Origin: Nymphaea colorata
Taxonomy: Eukaryota; Streptophyta; Magnoliopsida; Nymphaeales; Nymphaeaceae
Direction of reading: 5' to 3'
NCBI RefSeq assembly: GCF_008831285.2
Contig: NC_045142.1
Location: 19,719,354-19,783,353 of the forward strand
Length of the DNA stretch: 64,000 nucleotides
In this document: in pieces, positions 33,351-47,350 of the stretch
Layout of the letters: each line of letters opens with the position of its first letter
How positions within the stretch are numbered: the first letter of the stretch is position 1
Made by a program: the position numbers and the translations under genes
Notes under the pieces: model-generated
Seen by the model: the letters and a program-made list of their open reading frames with translations, nothing else
Told to the model about the DNA's origin: nothing
Databases searched by the model: none

Positions 33351-33699
33351 TGTTATAGTAGCGAATCCATGTATTTACACACCTAGATATGAATAGATGT
33401 GTGAAGTGTTATATCTGGAAATGATACACAACACTCTTAGTCTTAGACATCTCTGATTGCCTAAAAATAAATATATATATGCATGTATGAGGTGTAATTA
33501 CCTGTGTGCAGAAAAATAAATGGGTATTTTTAGGGTAATACATGAGCTGTTTGTGAAAGAATATATATAATGTGGTGCTATGTTCATAATATAGCTATAT
33601 GAAGCACACTGTGACACCCTTGTGCTGGAATTGTCTGTAACATGTGTTTCTAGTTCCATGAAGGTCTAAGTATGCTGAAATTGATGGTATGTGCACATG
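32331..33699. other. Intergenic DNA with short TA repeats
   Basis: No gene recognised. The open stretch at 32793-33050 has no known motif. A (TA)n run lies at about 33309-33348. Confidence 0.4.
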
Positions 33700-36319
33700 A
33701 AAGTGATTGGAACCAGTTTGAACTGCTGAGCAACTTGAGGAACTAGGAATGATTCTAGCAACTCAATAAGAGGTAAACTCTCTTTTAGCTCATCAATAGG
33801 TCTAGGCTTAATATATTCAGATCTGGACGACGACTTTAGCTAACTTGAAATGTTTGAGGCAGTAAAAGAGGGACCACAATGAGAGTATAAAAAATTCTTT
33901 CATCAAAAATAACATGTCTAGATATGATGACACGATTAGAGATTGGATTGTAACAAACACAACCTTTATGACAGCTGCCATACCCAATGAAGACGCAGGT
34001 TTGAGCTTTGGCTTCTAGTTTTGAAGCACGTCTAGGCCCATTCAATGGATAGACGGTACAACCAAAGGTTCTTAGATGACTATATTTGGGAACTTCATGC
34101 AAGAGCTTCTCATACAGCGTCATTTGCAAGTCTGCAATAGGCAACCTGTTAATAAGATGAACAACAGTTTTAAAAGCATCAAACCAAAATTTTTGTGGCA
34201 TATTGGCATGAATAATTATGGCGAGTCCATTTCCACCAGATTCCTATGCTTCCTTTCTACTATCTCTTCTACTGGGATGTGTAAGGGCATGTTATCCATC
34301 AACGAATTCCTTGATTTTCAAGAAATGTGCTAAATTCTTTGCTCATGAATTCTCCTCCCCATCTGAATGGAAAATTTTAATTTTTGTTTCAAGTTGACAC
34401 TCTACTATGCTTAAAAAGGTTTTAAACATGGAAGTGTATCACTTTTCTTTGACAAGGGAAAGATCCATGAGAAGTGAGATTAGTTGTCAACCATTAAGAA
34501 ATAATACATGTACCCTTCTCGTGAAGCACATGGTGCTGGTCCCCTAATATCAACATGTAACACTTCAAGAGGTTTGGTTGCATGAAACTCAGCTTTAGGA
34601 AAATGAATTTTATGCATTTTTCCAAGCACACATGAAGAACAAAAATCTAATTTTGTCTTTCATCAACACAAATTAAACTAGCAACTTTCAACGAGTTTAA
34701 CAACTGAAAGTGAGCATGTCCTAGACCAAATGCCATAACTAAATGTCTGAGTAAGAATTTTGAGAAACCAAAGAAGTATTAGCAGTCTTTTATTGATCGT
34801 CATCTCCAATACTGATAGGATTGCTAGTAGAGTCCTTCCTTTCTCTGTCCATCTATAGAGTCCTCCTTTCTCAAGCGGCCCCATGTGAAGAATCTTGCCC
34901 GTTTGCATATTCTTAACAATAACACCATTAGAGGAAATTCAATAGAGCATTGGTTGTCTTTGGTGAACCTTGCTACTGACATAAGATTCTTGTGTGCTTT
35001 AGGAGATACAAAACATTTTTCAAAACAAAGGATGACGTCTTCCTAGGTAGTTACACGTTCCCTATATTTTTAATTTGCATCTTACTACCATTGCCAACTA
35101 TAATAGAATTAAAACCATGATAGGGAACTTTACCTTGCATATCTTGTTCTGAATTTGTCATATGGTGGGAGGCACCTGTGTCTGGATACCAGGCTGAGTC
35201 TTGAGTATTGCTGACATTTTCTCGGCTACTAGATGCATTATCAGATTTCCCATGTTGAGTGCCATGGCATAAACGCTTTTGGAATATCATAACATTGTCG
35301 AGCTGTATGATTTCTTCTGCCAAAATATTGACAAGTTACTCCTTGGCTGGACTTGTTAGTATTATTATTTTTTCCATAGTTTCCTCTTCCTCCATTATGG
35401 CCTCTACCCCTACCACCATTATAGTTGCCATGCCCATGCCCTTGGTCAGTAATAAAAGCACGCCCACACCCTTGGTCTGTAATAAAAGCACACCCATGCC
35501 CTTGTTCAGCAATAAAGGTAGTGGCATGGCTTCAACCTGAGCCATCAGGGATGAAGAAAGCATTCCAAGTCGTCGCTCTTGAGTAATTAACATATCATAT
35601 AATTCAGACCATGCAGATCTTTGAATCAATAACAGTGGTAATAAAAGATTCATATTCAGAATTCAGTCCATTCAAGGTATAGAGAACAAGGTCTGTATCT
35701 GAACAAAGTGCTGCACTCTGCTAAGAGAATCATGTCAGAAACTAATATGTTGAAGGTATTCAGTCATAGGCATTCCTCCCTTTTTTATGTTTTGGAATTC
35801 TCTTTTCAGCTGAATAATACGAAATTATTTTGTGAGGCATACTATTTTACAAGGATGAACCAAGCATCTATAGCCATGCCAACACGAACGGTTGTGACAT
35901 GACTGGTTGAGTCATAGTGACTTTGATCCAACTTAGTGCAAGTTGGTCTTCACGATACCATAAACCATAAGCAGTATTTTTTGTGTATGTGCTTCATCAA
36001 GAAATTCAGGTGGAGCAGAACATTTTCCATAACATACTTGATCAAATTTTAACTTTTCATAACACTTTCAATTTGAGAATGCCAGAGAAGATAATTTGAT
36101 CGATCAAGCTTGACTGAAACCAAACTTGAGAAAGCATTCCATTGTGTACCTGGTGGAGTAGGAGTGGAGGAGTGTTAGAAGAGGACAATGCAGCCATATT
36201 ATACTAAAAATTTCTCGCTCATTCAATCAACAGCCGAGCACAGTCAATACGATTTGTGTCTGATAAACAAAAAAGGCGACTAAGGAGGTGGATTGGACGA
36301 CTGAAGGGGCAGATGGTCT

Positions 36320-36680
36320 CGGTGGCACTCCCTTGTGAGCATGCTTCTCGGTGAACATGTGAACACAAAAGGAAACAGCGCTTCCCTTGGTGAGGGCTGG
36401 AAACAGCATGACCTTCCCTTGTTGAGAGACAGAAAAAAAAGTCAACAGCATGCTCCTCGGAGAAGGCTGGAAAGAGTGTGGCCTTCCTTAGACAAAAAAG
36501 GAGGCATGTGCCTCAGTGAAGGCAGGAAACAACACACTCCAAAAGGAAGGCACGTGCCTCGATGAAGGTAGGAAACAACACACTTGGTGCCAGACCCTTG
36601 TTCAAACACTAAAAGGAGCAGCATGCTCCTCGGTGAAATAGTGCGCTCCTCGGTGAAGGCCTTGGTGGCTTTCACTTGCT
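36320..36680. repeat. Imperfect minisatellite in the copia leader
   Basis: The phrase gcatgctcctcggtgaaggctggaaacaac and variants repeat about eight times at irregular 30-60-bp spacing, between LTR and gag. Confidence 0.7.
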
Positions 36681-36921
36681 CACCACAAAAAAAAGAGCAT
36701 GAAACGCACGCTGCTCTGTGGTTTCCTTGTTACCAAAAAACTGTGGATGTAGGAAGAGGAACAGGAGACGCAACAGGGCACGCAGCAGAGAGAGTGGCTG
36801 GAAAACGATGGTGCCAGCATCAAACAATGCTCATCCACTAGACAGGTGAAGCGTAGCTCTAGAAAGATGCAGGATACAGAAGACCACAGTGAAAGCAGTT
36901 GCAGGCTCTTATATCAATTTA

Positions 36922-37272
36922 GAACAAAAGATGGACACACAGGTGTAACGTGGTTGGCTAAAATCAGCTACATCCACACAAAGACTCTCTCTTCTATTCT
37001 ATAACCACACAGAGAGAGTACAAATATTTATAGTCACTTTATACAATTTAGATCCTTGATTTTAGGATCTTGATTTACACGACAGATTTGGGCAGAATTA
37101 TAGAAGAAGATAGGAGAAATGATTTCTTTCTCATTTAGAGAAGATTGGTCAGTTTTAGATAGCTCTCGAGTTTTGGAAACCGTACCCTGTACTTTGTAAC
37201 TGATCCTGATCATATCTGTTCCATAGATCATATCATTGTTAATAAATCTAGCACAGCTCTATGTTACAGAAA
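36922..37272 (-). repeat. 5' LTR (minus strand) of the decayed copia element
   Basis: Minus-strand TGTAACATAG start, a TATAAATATT box near 37026-37035 followed by a CT-rich leader, and an end just before the primer-binding-like site. About 350 bp. Its partner LTR is not in the window, so the boundaries are approximate. Confidence 0.55.
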
Positions 37273-37740
37273 TTTCTCAATATTTCCTCCAAGAAGAAGG
37301 TCATTCTGCTGGACCAGAAACCCCAGATGAGGCTTGGTGATTGTTATGAGAGAGATGGGCTCTATCTACTACATTAACATGAACACAAACAAGGGACTTC
37401 CAGCTGACAAGAAGAATGAAGAATCACTCCTATGGCACTACAGGTTGGGACATTTGTCTGATCTAATTCTCAAAACTGTGTTTCTTAAGCAGGTCTACAA
37501 TTTTCCAGTATGTGAGAATGCAATTACGCAAAGATGACTGAACAATCATTTCCTGAATCTGAAATAAAAATCCAATATTGCTTCAACTTGGTTCAGGCCG
37601 ATGTATGGGGCCCGGCTCCTGCTGTTTCCAACTTTATTTTCAGATACTTTCTCCTGTTAAAAGATGACAAATCATGGATGAGTTGGGTGTTCTTTCTCAA
37701 GAAAAAAAGATGAAGTCTTTTTTATTAGCAGGCATTGTAT
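37273..37740 (+). pseudogene. Copia pre-integrase/integrase fragment, plus strand
   Basis: Reads YYINMNTNKGLPADKKNEES then LLWHYRLGHLS (GAG_pre-integrase LWHxRLGH motif) at 37370-37460. After a break come ADVWGPAPAVSNF (the integrase DxxGP region with its first Asp) and RYFLLLKDDKSWMSWVFFLK near 37595-37710. It is a separate element from the adjoining minus-strand copia and abuts its LTR end-on. The rest of the element is missing. Confidence 0.8.
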
Positions 37741-38059
37741 GGCCACTAGCAATATCTTATATTAACAAAAGTCACGCACTGGGTGAATTTTATCCAATCT
37801 TCAGACTGTGAAAGGTTCCAGATTGGGTTGAGAAGGACTTGGTTTCACATGCAAGACCCACCAATATTATTAACCGACAAATTTTTGGTGGTGGTGAACC
37901 CTCTGCTGGGTTAAAAGAATCAAAACTTAGCTGGAACAATCGTACCATTTTGTTATCGGCCCGATATTTGATCAAATTATAATTCAAATGCAGAGTTCTA
38001 TATTTTATTAAATAATCTTATTCCTAGTCCCAAGAGTTCTTTTTGGCGATTGCCTGGGC
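37741..38059. other. Unrecognised intergenic DNA
   Basis: No motif or repeat recognised. Confidence 0.3.
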
Positions 38060-39020
38060 CTCCCTTTTTACACCCCCACGCATGTCCAATGATATTGGAT
38101 CATGTAGGTCGGTGTAGGGTTGGAGTATTTTTTATTTTTATTTTTATAAAGAAGTGTATATTTTGGAATATTTACTTTTTCATAAACCCTTTTTTGTCCT
38201 TCTAAAAGTCTTTTTTTTTTACTTAGACATGTTATTTTGGTTATTAAGCACCTACATGCATAATTTTTCATGCATAAGACCATATAAGACACTAATTTTA
38301 GATCCGGCTTTCCATAATGCCCATGCCCATGTGAGTAGAGTCAAATGTCCTTCAAGTGGCATACATAGTGCTTCCAAGTTCCATCCTTGCACTAGTATAG
38401 CACATTGCTCTCGATCCGACCAGGTCGACTGGAAACTGAAAGCATGTCATCATCGTTTAAGAAAAGTCATTCCTGGGATTCAAAGAAAAGTCGGCCGAAT
38501 TTTTCTCCTTTAACTGGCCCTTGCATCCAATTAGGACGAACCGATACAATTAATTTCTGGTAACTAAAACTTACAAGTACAACATATGTTCATATATATA
38601 TATATATATATATATAAAGGAATTGAGATCTGCTATTTTTTTGTTTTGTGTGGATAAAAACCATCACAGTGCATTTGCATTGACCAGTTGTTTGAGCACG
38701 GTCTTTTGAAAGCAGTTTTTAATTATACAAAATAACCACTCTACTGCAGAAGTAGCTGCCTGAAATGTTTGAAGTTATTAACGTGAACATAACTAAAGTT
38801 TGTGCAGCACCAGCCATCTTGTAGCTCCACCATGGGACTTACCATCACACAAGATGACTCAATTGAATTTGAATGAACCTGCAATTGTGGGTGACCTTAT
38901 ACAGAATAGACTCTGTCATTAGGGAAGATCTCTATATTTTAATTTGAATTGGTTCTGTCTTAACGCAAAATACAAGGTTGGCCGAATGCTATTGGGCCCA
39001 GCTATCATTAATTACCAAAT
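38060..39020 (+). repeat. Dispersed repeat R2, partial copy
   Basis: Shares with 46660-47350 the phrases catttgcattgaccagttg, aaaataaccactc, ttgaatttgaatgaacctg, acagaata and agggaagatctctata. 38305-38350 also matches 49700-49745 as reverse complement (catgcccatgtgagtagag). A (TA)n run lies at 38593-38616. Confidence 0.6.
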
Positions 39021-42000
39021 AAGCATTTTATTAATTTGTCAGTCATTTGACCCAAATAATGCCAATGTTTAATTGATACCATATTTTTTTCGTTTAAGAT
39101 TTAGAAAAAGAATTATATCAATTAATTATCAGACATTTCATGATTTTGTCATCTAGCTACCTCTAGTTTTGATAGTCATAGCACCAACTTCATCCACATT
39201 TTCTTGTACCTGGTGATTGTTATCGTACATGTTTTTTTCCACATGTACGAAGGTTATTATAATGTACTGCTGTAGTTGAAAAAAACAAAATCATTATCAA
39301 TAGAATATTGATAAAAAAACATATAAAGACAAAGAAAATTGTGCGTGAGCAGCCTAATATTGACAAAGTTACTCTTCGATGTAGATTCATTACTTATTCT
39401 TTCTACTAAAAGGGATGGCAGCCTAACTCCCTGCAGAGTTTGCATCGAAAGTGACAAAGAAAATTGTGGTAGTGTACTTATGTCCGGAAGGTTTGAGAGA
39501 TTGATTCGATCCTCTTTCGTACTTTAAGTTGTGCATGATTGTTCGATGTAGCATTAAAAGATATGCTTTAAAAGATCCTCAGCTTAAACAAACTAAAGAT
39601 TTATGTAGCATGGATCTTAAATCCACGTATATTAAAAATGATAGATTTAAGGTCGGAGGGGGGGGGGGAGTTTCGACCTGATCTGGTCCCCGGTGAAAGA
39701 AATACAACCACAACAATAAAGACAAGCTATTGGCAACGCCTTTTGTCATTGCAAATAAGTTTATTGCCAACTTGCAAAAGACCAATACTCGTCCTTGCCC
39801 TTTGCAGTGTTGCCAAAAACGTTTCGCTAGCCTCAGATCACCTGCCACCATTTTAGAAGTGCACGGACTGGTCATTTCGAGCTTTTATCCAATGACGTGC
39901 CCGTGTTGAGAAAACTTGACAAATCAATGTAAATTTGAAAATTTACATGGATAACGGCAAATTCAGATTGGACATCCCTATCAAGTCTGAATTGAGAATG
40001 CATTTATAAAAGAAAGAATCCTTAAAATTTACTTGTTTCCACCATTCCTCCCGTTCTACTTCAAAGTTCCCAGCCACGGAAAATGTGATGCATTTGATGT
40101 AATCCATGCATGGGTTTCCTTCAACAATATTGGGCGGGCAATAAGCTTCTTGATTTCCACATCAACTTCTGCCAACAAGATCCAAGATCAAAGAATAGAT
40201 CAGTTTTCAGCACAAAGAAACTAACCAGCCACAATCAACAGGACAAGCTTCTATAAGAGGAAGAAACTAATCTAGCATGCACCTTAGAAAGGACAAGCTT
40301 CTGGGAATCAATCATGCCCATCAAGTCTAGATCTTGATTAACTCTCCGCTCCTTGCTGACGTCCACATCTGCAGTGCCTGATAGGACCATAACTAGTTCA
40401 GACCTGATGGGATGACTCAGATGTTCTCTGGAAGAAAAATTAACTCATGATCAACTAAGTCAAAACCAGCTTCATCCCATCAAGGGACAAAATGCAAGTT
40501 CCTACTAAAATGGCTTGATACTGATGAAACTACAAAGAAAAGGAGGAAATTCGGAAATTCAAACTGTTACAGTCTTAGGTATTAGAAGCAAAGTAGTTTA
40601 CAAATCAAATCATGAGAATATATATTGTTACATTAAAGGGAGGCAGCTCTTTGCAAATGCACCATGTCTCAAACAGCAACTTTGTGTTTCAACAACTATA
40701 CTAAGTAGTAAGTAGCTATAGGTGTGCCATCATTCTTAAGAATTATATTTATAATTTCACCAATACATTCTACTTGTTGTGTAAATTGGCCACCTGTAAC
40801 AACATTCTAGAAATAAAATCAGCATTAACCCAATAGAATATATACCAAGATAAGATCGAGAGAAAGGATTAAATAGACCAAGTAAGGTTACTAAAAATAG
40901 CAAGAAGGCAATAGACAGTATAAAGGCTATAATTCCAAAAGATCTTGGACGCTCCATGAGCAGCAATTAGGGCACAGACATCAGCAAAGAGGAATTCTTA
41001 CATCCATACCAGTGCTACATAGTAATGAGACTGAATAATCATCTTACCCATGTGTTGCAGGAGGAAGGCCTTGAAGTTGTTCAGTATAAGGTGGCGTATC
41101 AAAATCTACAAAGTCATAAAATTATTCAAAATAAGTAGATTGTATGATTTCCAAATAAATATATTCATAAATACATAGTATGTGGAATGGATCAAGGAAA
41201 GTAGGTCTTACAAAAGCTTTGAATGCTGGACGATGTGCAGCCATCTCATATAAGCAATTTGCAAACCATATCCAAAACTTATACTAAAAAATTTAGTACA
41301 ATTATCATACAAAAATATTGGCCACCATGGAAAAAACGAGAGAGAGAAGAGAACAAATATCAGATTTGAAACCATATTGAATGGCTGAATATAGATCGTT
41401 AGAGAGAGTTATAAGATTACATAGGTTAGCCACAATCTACTGCACCCATTTTCAAAGGCCCAGAGGAATTAATCAACAAAAGAATATCCAAAACAAAATG
41501 GGCAGAAGCTATGGTAAAATGCATGCTTGAAATGTAGAATGCTTTGTAGCTGCACCTACTAAAAAACTTGATATTCTCTTTGACTTAGCTATTACTTACA
41601 AGACACACTATTAGAAAAGTGACTCGTAAAAGATGGTAGAGACATTATGGAGGATGACCACCACAGCATATGCAAGATAGCATGTGCATATAAATATAAA
41701 TAAACATGCATTAAAAGTTAGATATAAATACGTAGATAAATAGCTATATGTAATACATAAATAAATAGAGAACTAATGTAAATGTGTATGACATTATCAC
41801 TTCAAATAATATGTCACCTTTGAGTCTTTGATAACTCTGAAGAAACCAAATGTAAAATTAGGGCTCGTGTATAAAAAAAGTGTAGCAAATACCGCAAACT
41901 AACTTATATTATCCGCACTGCCCTTTCAAGTTAATCTAAGATGCCCTCTATTGTTCCTTGCAACACCACCTTTGAAGTCAAATAAAATAAAACATCAACC

Positions 42001-42242
42001 TCGTATTTGAAAATAATTAACATGGCATTATTTTAGACTTGTCAGTTTCACACAGAAAAAAACCTCAAAATGATCAAATGTGGTCAGACTAAGAGAAAAG
42101 ATAATGAAAGATATACAAAATGTGTCATTTTTAAAATTCTAACTTTTAGATCCGCAAGGGGGGAGGGAGAGAGTTGAACGTGCAATAACCAGAAACACAC
42201 AATTATAACCAAATAAAACCCTTACTTATAGGTGACAAAAGT
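39021..42242. other. Intergenic, possible minus-strand exon remnants near 41.0-41.3 kb
   Basis: Mostly without signal. On the minus strand, 41212-41275 could be an exon (AAFKAF-type reading, GTAAG donor), followed by 41048-41105 between a TTTGTAG acceptor and a GTAAGAT donor. The two can be read in one frame but match no family I know. An unbroken 14-G run lies at about 39656-39669. Confidence 0.25.
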
Positions 42243-43619
42243 CTATAACTTTTTTCCTACGATAAACAATTCATTTCTACATGTTGCACTTTCAGTTGGT
42301 GCAAAAGAAAGCAGTCTGTAGCCCAGATCATACTTGACATGCATGTTCTGCTGTGCAATATTCCCAAAGATGGGCATCTCTCCATCTTTAATGGCTGAGC
42401 AGATGATTCCACTTCTAAACATTCCAAAGATATTTGAAGGTGGCAGCTTCCAGTCTGCACTAGCGAAATGAAAGGTCATCTCCGGCAACCCTTCATTGGA
42501 TCACCATTGTTCCTACATGGTAACACAGCAAATCTTGCTCAGGAGGATAAAGCGCTAACGGTTTATGACATTGGCCACTGCATTTGCCACTTGACCATAG
42601 ACATCTTTGGCAAGAAAAGTCAGGCTGGTACCCGAGTCTATGATGATCGATCTGGCATCTCCCAACAATGCAGTCGTCTGTGCACCAGCAAATTGTATGT
42701 TGAGTCTGCTGTTCCCGACACTTATGTTTGTCAGGATGAGCACATAAAAGCTGCCTTCACCACCATCTGATGCCATCGGCGTCTCTTGAACCTCTTCTGT
42801 GCCTGAAAAGTCTGCATCGTCGCCGAATTTGAGCTGTCCCACGGAATTGTTTTCATTTCTATATGGAGGAAGACAGTAAGCAAATTTGTCATCAATGGAA
42901 GAGCCGATCTGTTTAACAAGAGAGAGAGGACCATGGCCAAGGCCAACAAGGCCTGGAACTTTACGCAGGGCAAAATCAGGATTATCTTCACGATGAACCA
43001 AAGACAATTCCTTCATGCTTGATGGTGTTGGCACCATTGTCAAACAAGCGCTTCTCGGAGGCTAGGACTCTTTATATTTTGGAAATGTTTCTATAGGAAT
43101 ATCTGAACCAGCAAAGTTGGTCGCTGGTGCAACAATGGACATGCAGTTCCGTGCAGAAGCTGGTGGAGCATCTCTGGTTCTTGTAGGTGGACGACTGAAG
43201 TGTATCAAACATTGGTGTTTTGACATGGCAGTTGTCACAATGGTGGCATGTTGTCCATATGAGGTACTACCAGTGCCTAGAATGGCCCAGTACAGGCTGG
43301 ATGGGGTACCTAGCGATAGTTTCATGAGAAGCTCACCGGGACCAGCCATCACGGGGCTGGAGATCATGCTGGTGGTATTGGCAAACCATGAAGCAATGCT
43401 GCGGGAGCGCAACATGAAGCGCAGAGCCGCCTGCTCAGCTCGTTGAGCTAGAGTGGATGAAAGGTCATAGAGAGGTGACAGGGATGAGTCTCGATGAATG
43501 AGGTCTATAGAGAAGCCGAGAGGTTTGGAAGCGAAGATTGTGGTAGGGTTAGGCAGTATTGCAAGTAGGAGCAGCTGCAGGAGGAGGCTGAATGCTAAGG
43601 GGGAGAAGAAGGCTGCCAT
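42243..43619 (-). pseudogene. CDR1/nepenthesin-type aspartic protease pseudogene (A1B)
   Basis: The ATG at 43619 opens a signal peptide (MAAFFSPLAFSLLLQLLLLA) and the pro-region GFSIDLIHRDSSLSPLYD typical of the CDR1-like family. The first active-site motif is broken: DTGS has become GTGS (codon at 43275-43277), and one base is lost just after it, so WTTCHHCDNC continues in another frame. After a further break near 43080, 43043-42555 is open: PGLVGLGHGPLSLVKQI, the substrate region, and an intact second motif IIIDSGTSLTFL (about 42640-42605). A last shift precedes MTFHFASADWKLPP and GIICSAIKDGEMPIFGNIAQQN at 42480-42340. About 440 residues in all. Loss of one catalytic Asp plus at least three shifts makes it inactive. 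Confidence 0.88.
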
Positions 43620-43984
43620 GGCGAGGACTAAATGGTTGCGGTACTAAGGTGAAATGTGTTGATATTTATAATGGAAGTCATAGTTATGGTGGCCACTGAT
43701 GAAGGGAAGGATTTGGATTTGAAAATTATGCACAAAAAAAAAAGACATGTGGCTGAACTGAGTTACTATTCCTTTGTGTAACCAGTAACCATCACAATGG
43801 AGAAAAGTGGTAGCATCTTCCAATTGTTAAGCTTGGTATAACAATCACAAACATTTGAAGACTTTCAAACACAAAAGGAAGGCTGCAGACACTTTAACGT
43901 ATTACTTAAGGTGACCACAATAACTGTTGTATACGTTGGAAGAAGAGATTGTCCTAGTGGTGTTTGAAAATTTTTTTTAGGCAT
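43620..43984. other. Upstream region of the aspartic protease pseudogene
   Basis: Contains the old promoter (minus strand; TATA-like tataaatatc near 43660). No gene recognised. Confidence 0.4.
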
Positions 43985-44176
43985 CAGGGGTGGAGCCAAG
44001 GGAGGCTCGCATGGCCCTGCCCCACCTCAATTTTTTTTAAAAAAAAATTATATGTAAATTTTAGTAAATTTCACTTGTCCTCTATAAAAATTTTGAAAAA
44101 TGATATTTTGATCGTAGTCAAAATTTAGAAACATTAATTCGGCCCTTCTCATGAAAATTTTTTGGCTCTGTCCCTG
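43985..44176. mobile_element. hAT-type MITE, 192 bp
   Basis: Ends CAGGGGTGGAGCCAA and (inverted) CAGGGACAGAGCCAA match at 12 of 15 bases. Flanking 8-bp copies TTAGGCAT and TAACGCAT match at 6 of 8. CAGGG...GAGCCA termini are typical of hAT MITEs. The interior is AT-rich and non-coding. Confidence 0.7.
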
Positions 44177-44625
44177 TAACGCATGGTAGTCCCTGCTCCA
44201 AAACCTGTCCATTGACCTCCTTAAACCGTGAACCTTGAAGTGATTGGAAATCTTTCTCCCACACGATCTCTCTCATACATATATATATACAAATGTCTTT
44301 CCACCCCAGGATATTATGGGCTCAATCTGGTGATAGTTCATGGGCAGAGGCTCATGCAGTGAGGGTTGCAGGTATGCTATGTCCATTTTGGCCATATCAT
44401 ATGCCTCTTTTATATTTTTATATATATAGCAAAAAATTAAATGGTGACTCTGATTATTCAATGTAACTCTACTCGTTCATAAGGACTATTTGATTCATTA
44501 TAATGAATAGACGAGAGAAAATAAAGAAAAAAAAGTAGTGGGTATTTTTTCATCTAGTATTAGTTTATACTTTTTTTTTCTTCACCTTTCTCTCAACCAT
44601 TAAGTGGGTGAATGTGAATATGGCC

Positions 44626-44676
<51 letters not shown>

Positions 44677-45159
44677 CAGTAATTGGCTGGCGTTACATGG
44701 CTGTTTTGAGTTGACCGCTCTTGCGTTGAGTGATGTTTATCCACTCTCAAGACTGTAAAAGGTTTCATGTTTGAGTTGAAGTTGGACTTGCATTTCATTC
44801 TTAAATCAAAATTCAAACCATCAAATGCCCCCTAAAAGAGCGGTCGACCATTTGTTTGTTCGTGGCCATTCTCTCGGGCCAGGCTATCTATAATAGCGTG
44901 TAGTCATCTTTTGACATCATTCTCCTTCTCTTTTTTGCTTCTATATATTATTGTTTGTGTGCGGTTCTTTATAATTTGGGGATTTCTTTTCATCTATTTT
45001 ATAATTATTTTTTTCATTTCATCTGTGAAAATTGGTTTGAATCAACCTATTTGAATTGTACCAGCTTGTTCGCCTGAATGATGAAATAACAATCGGCAAA
45101 GTTTAATATTTTATAAATAAACTTGTGCGCCCCTTTCCTAAAAAATAACATAACATATG
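44177..45159. other. Intergenic AT-rich DNA
   Basis: Contains an uninterrupted (TA)n run at about 44629-44674. No gene recognised. Confidence 0.45.

Positions 45160-47350
<2,191 letters not shown>

Larger units (their letters stand above)
33700..37272 (-). mobile_element. Decayed Ty1/copia element, minus strand, 3' half missing
   Basis: Reading on the minus strand, an LTR lies at about 37270-36922, a primer-binding-like gatataagagcc near 36905-36918, and a leader with a minisatellite. Gag starts at 36197, with VSVKLDRSNYLLWHSQIE near 36080, a Gly-rich stretch near 35400-35520 and a CCHC-like CQYFGRRNHTARQC near 35310, where one Cys is Phe. Protease reads WYPDTGASHHMT near 35190. The pre-integrase domain TGKILHMGPLEKGGLYR is at about 34900, then the integrase core, and its C-terminal part with FWFDAFKTVVHLINRLP (34190) and GCTVYPLN. 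Reverse transcriptase, RNase H and the other LTR are absent. Many frameshifts. Confidence 0.85.

Noticed and set aside
39656-39669. Poly-G run as a functional G-quadruplex
   Set aside because: A simple 14-G homopolymer gives no evidence of function and may be length-inaccurate.
41048-41275. A conserved two-exon gene on the minus strand
   Set aside because: Splice signals are plausible, but no start, stop or family could be recognised, so it is only mentioned in the intergenic entry.
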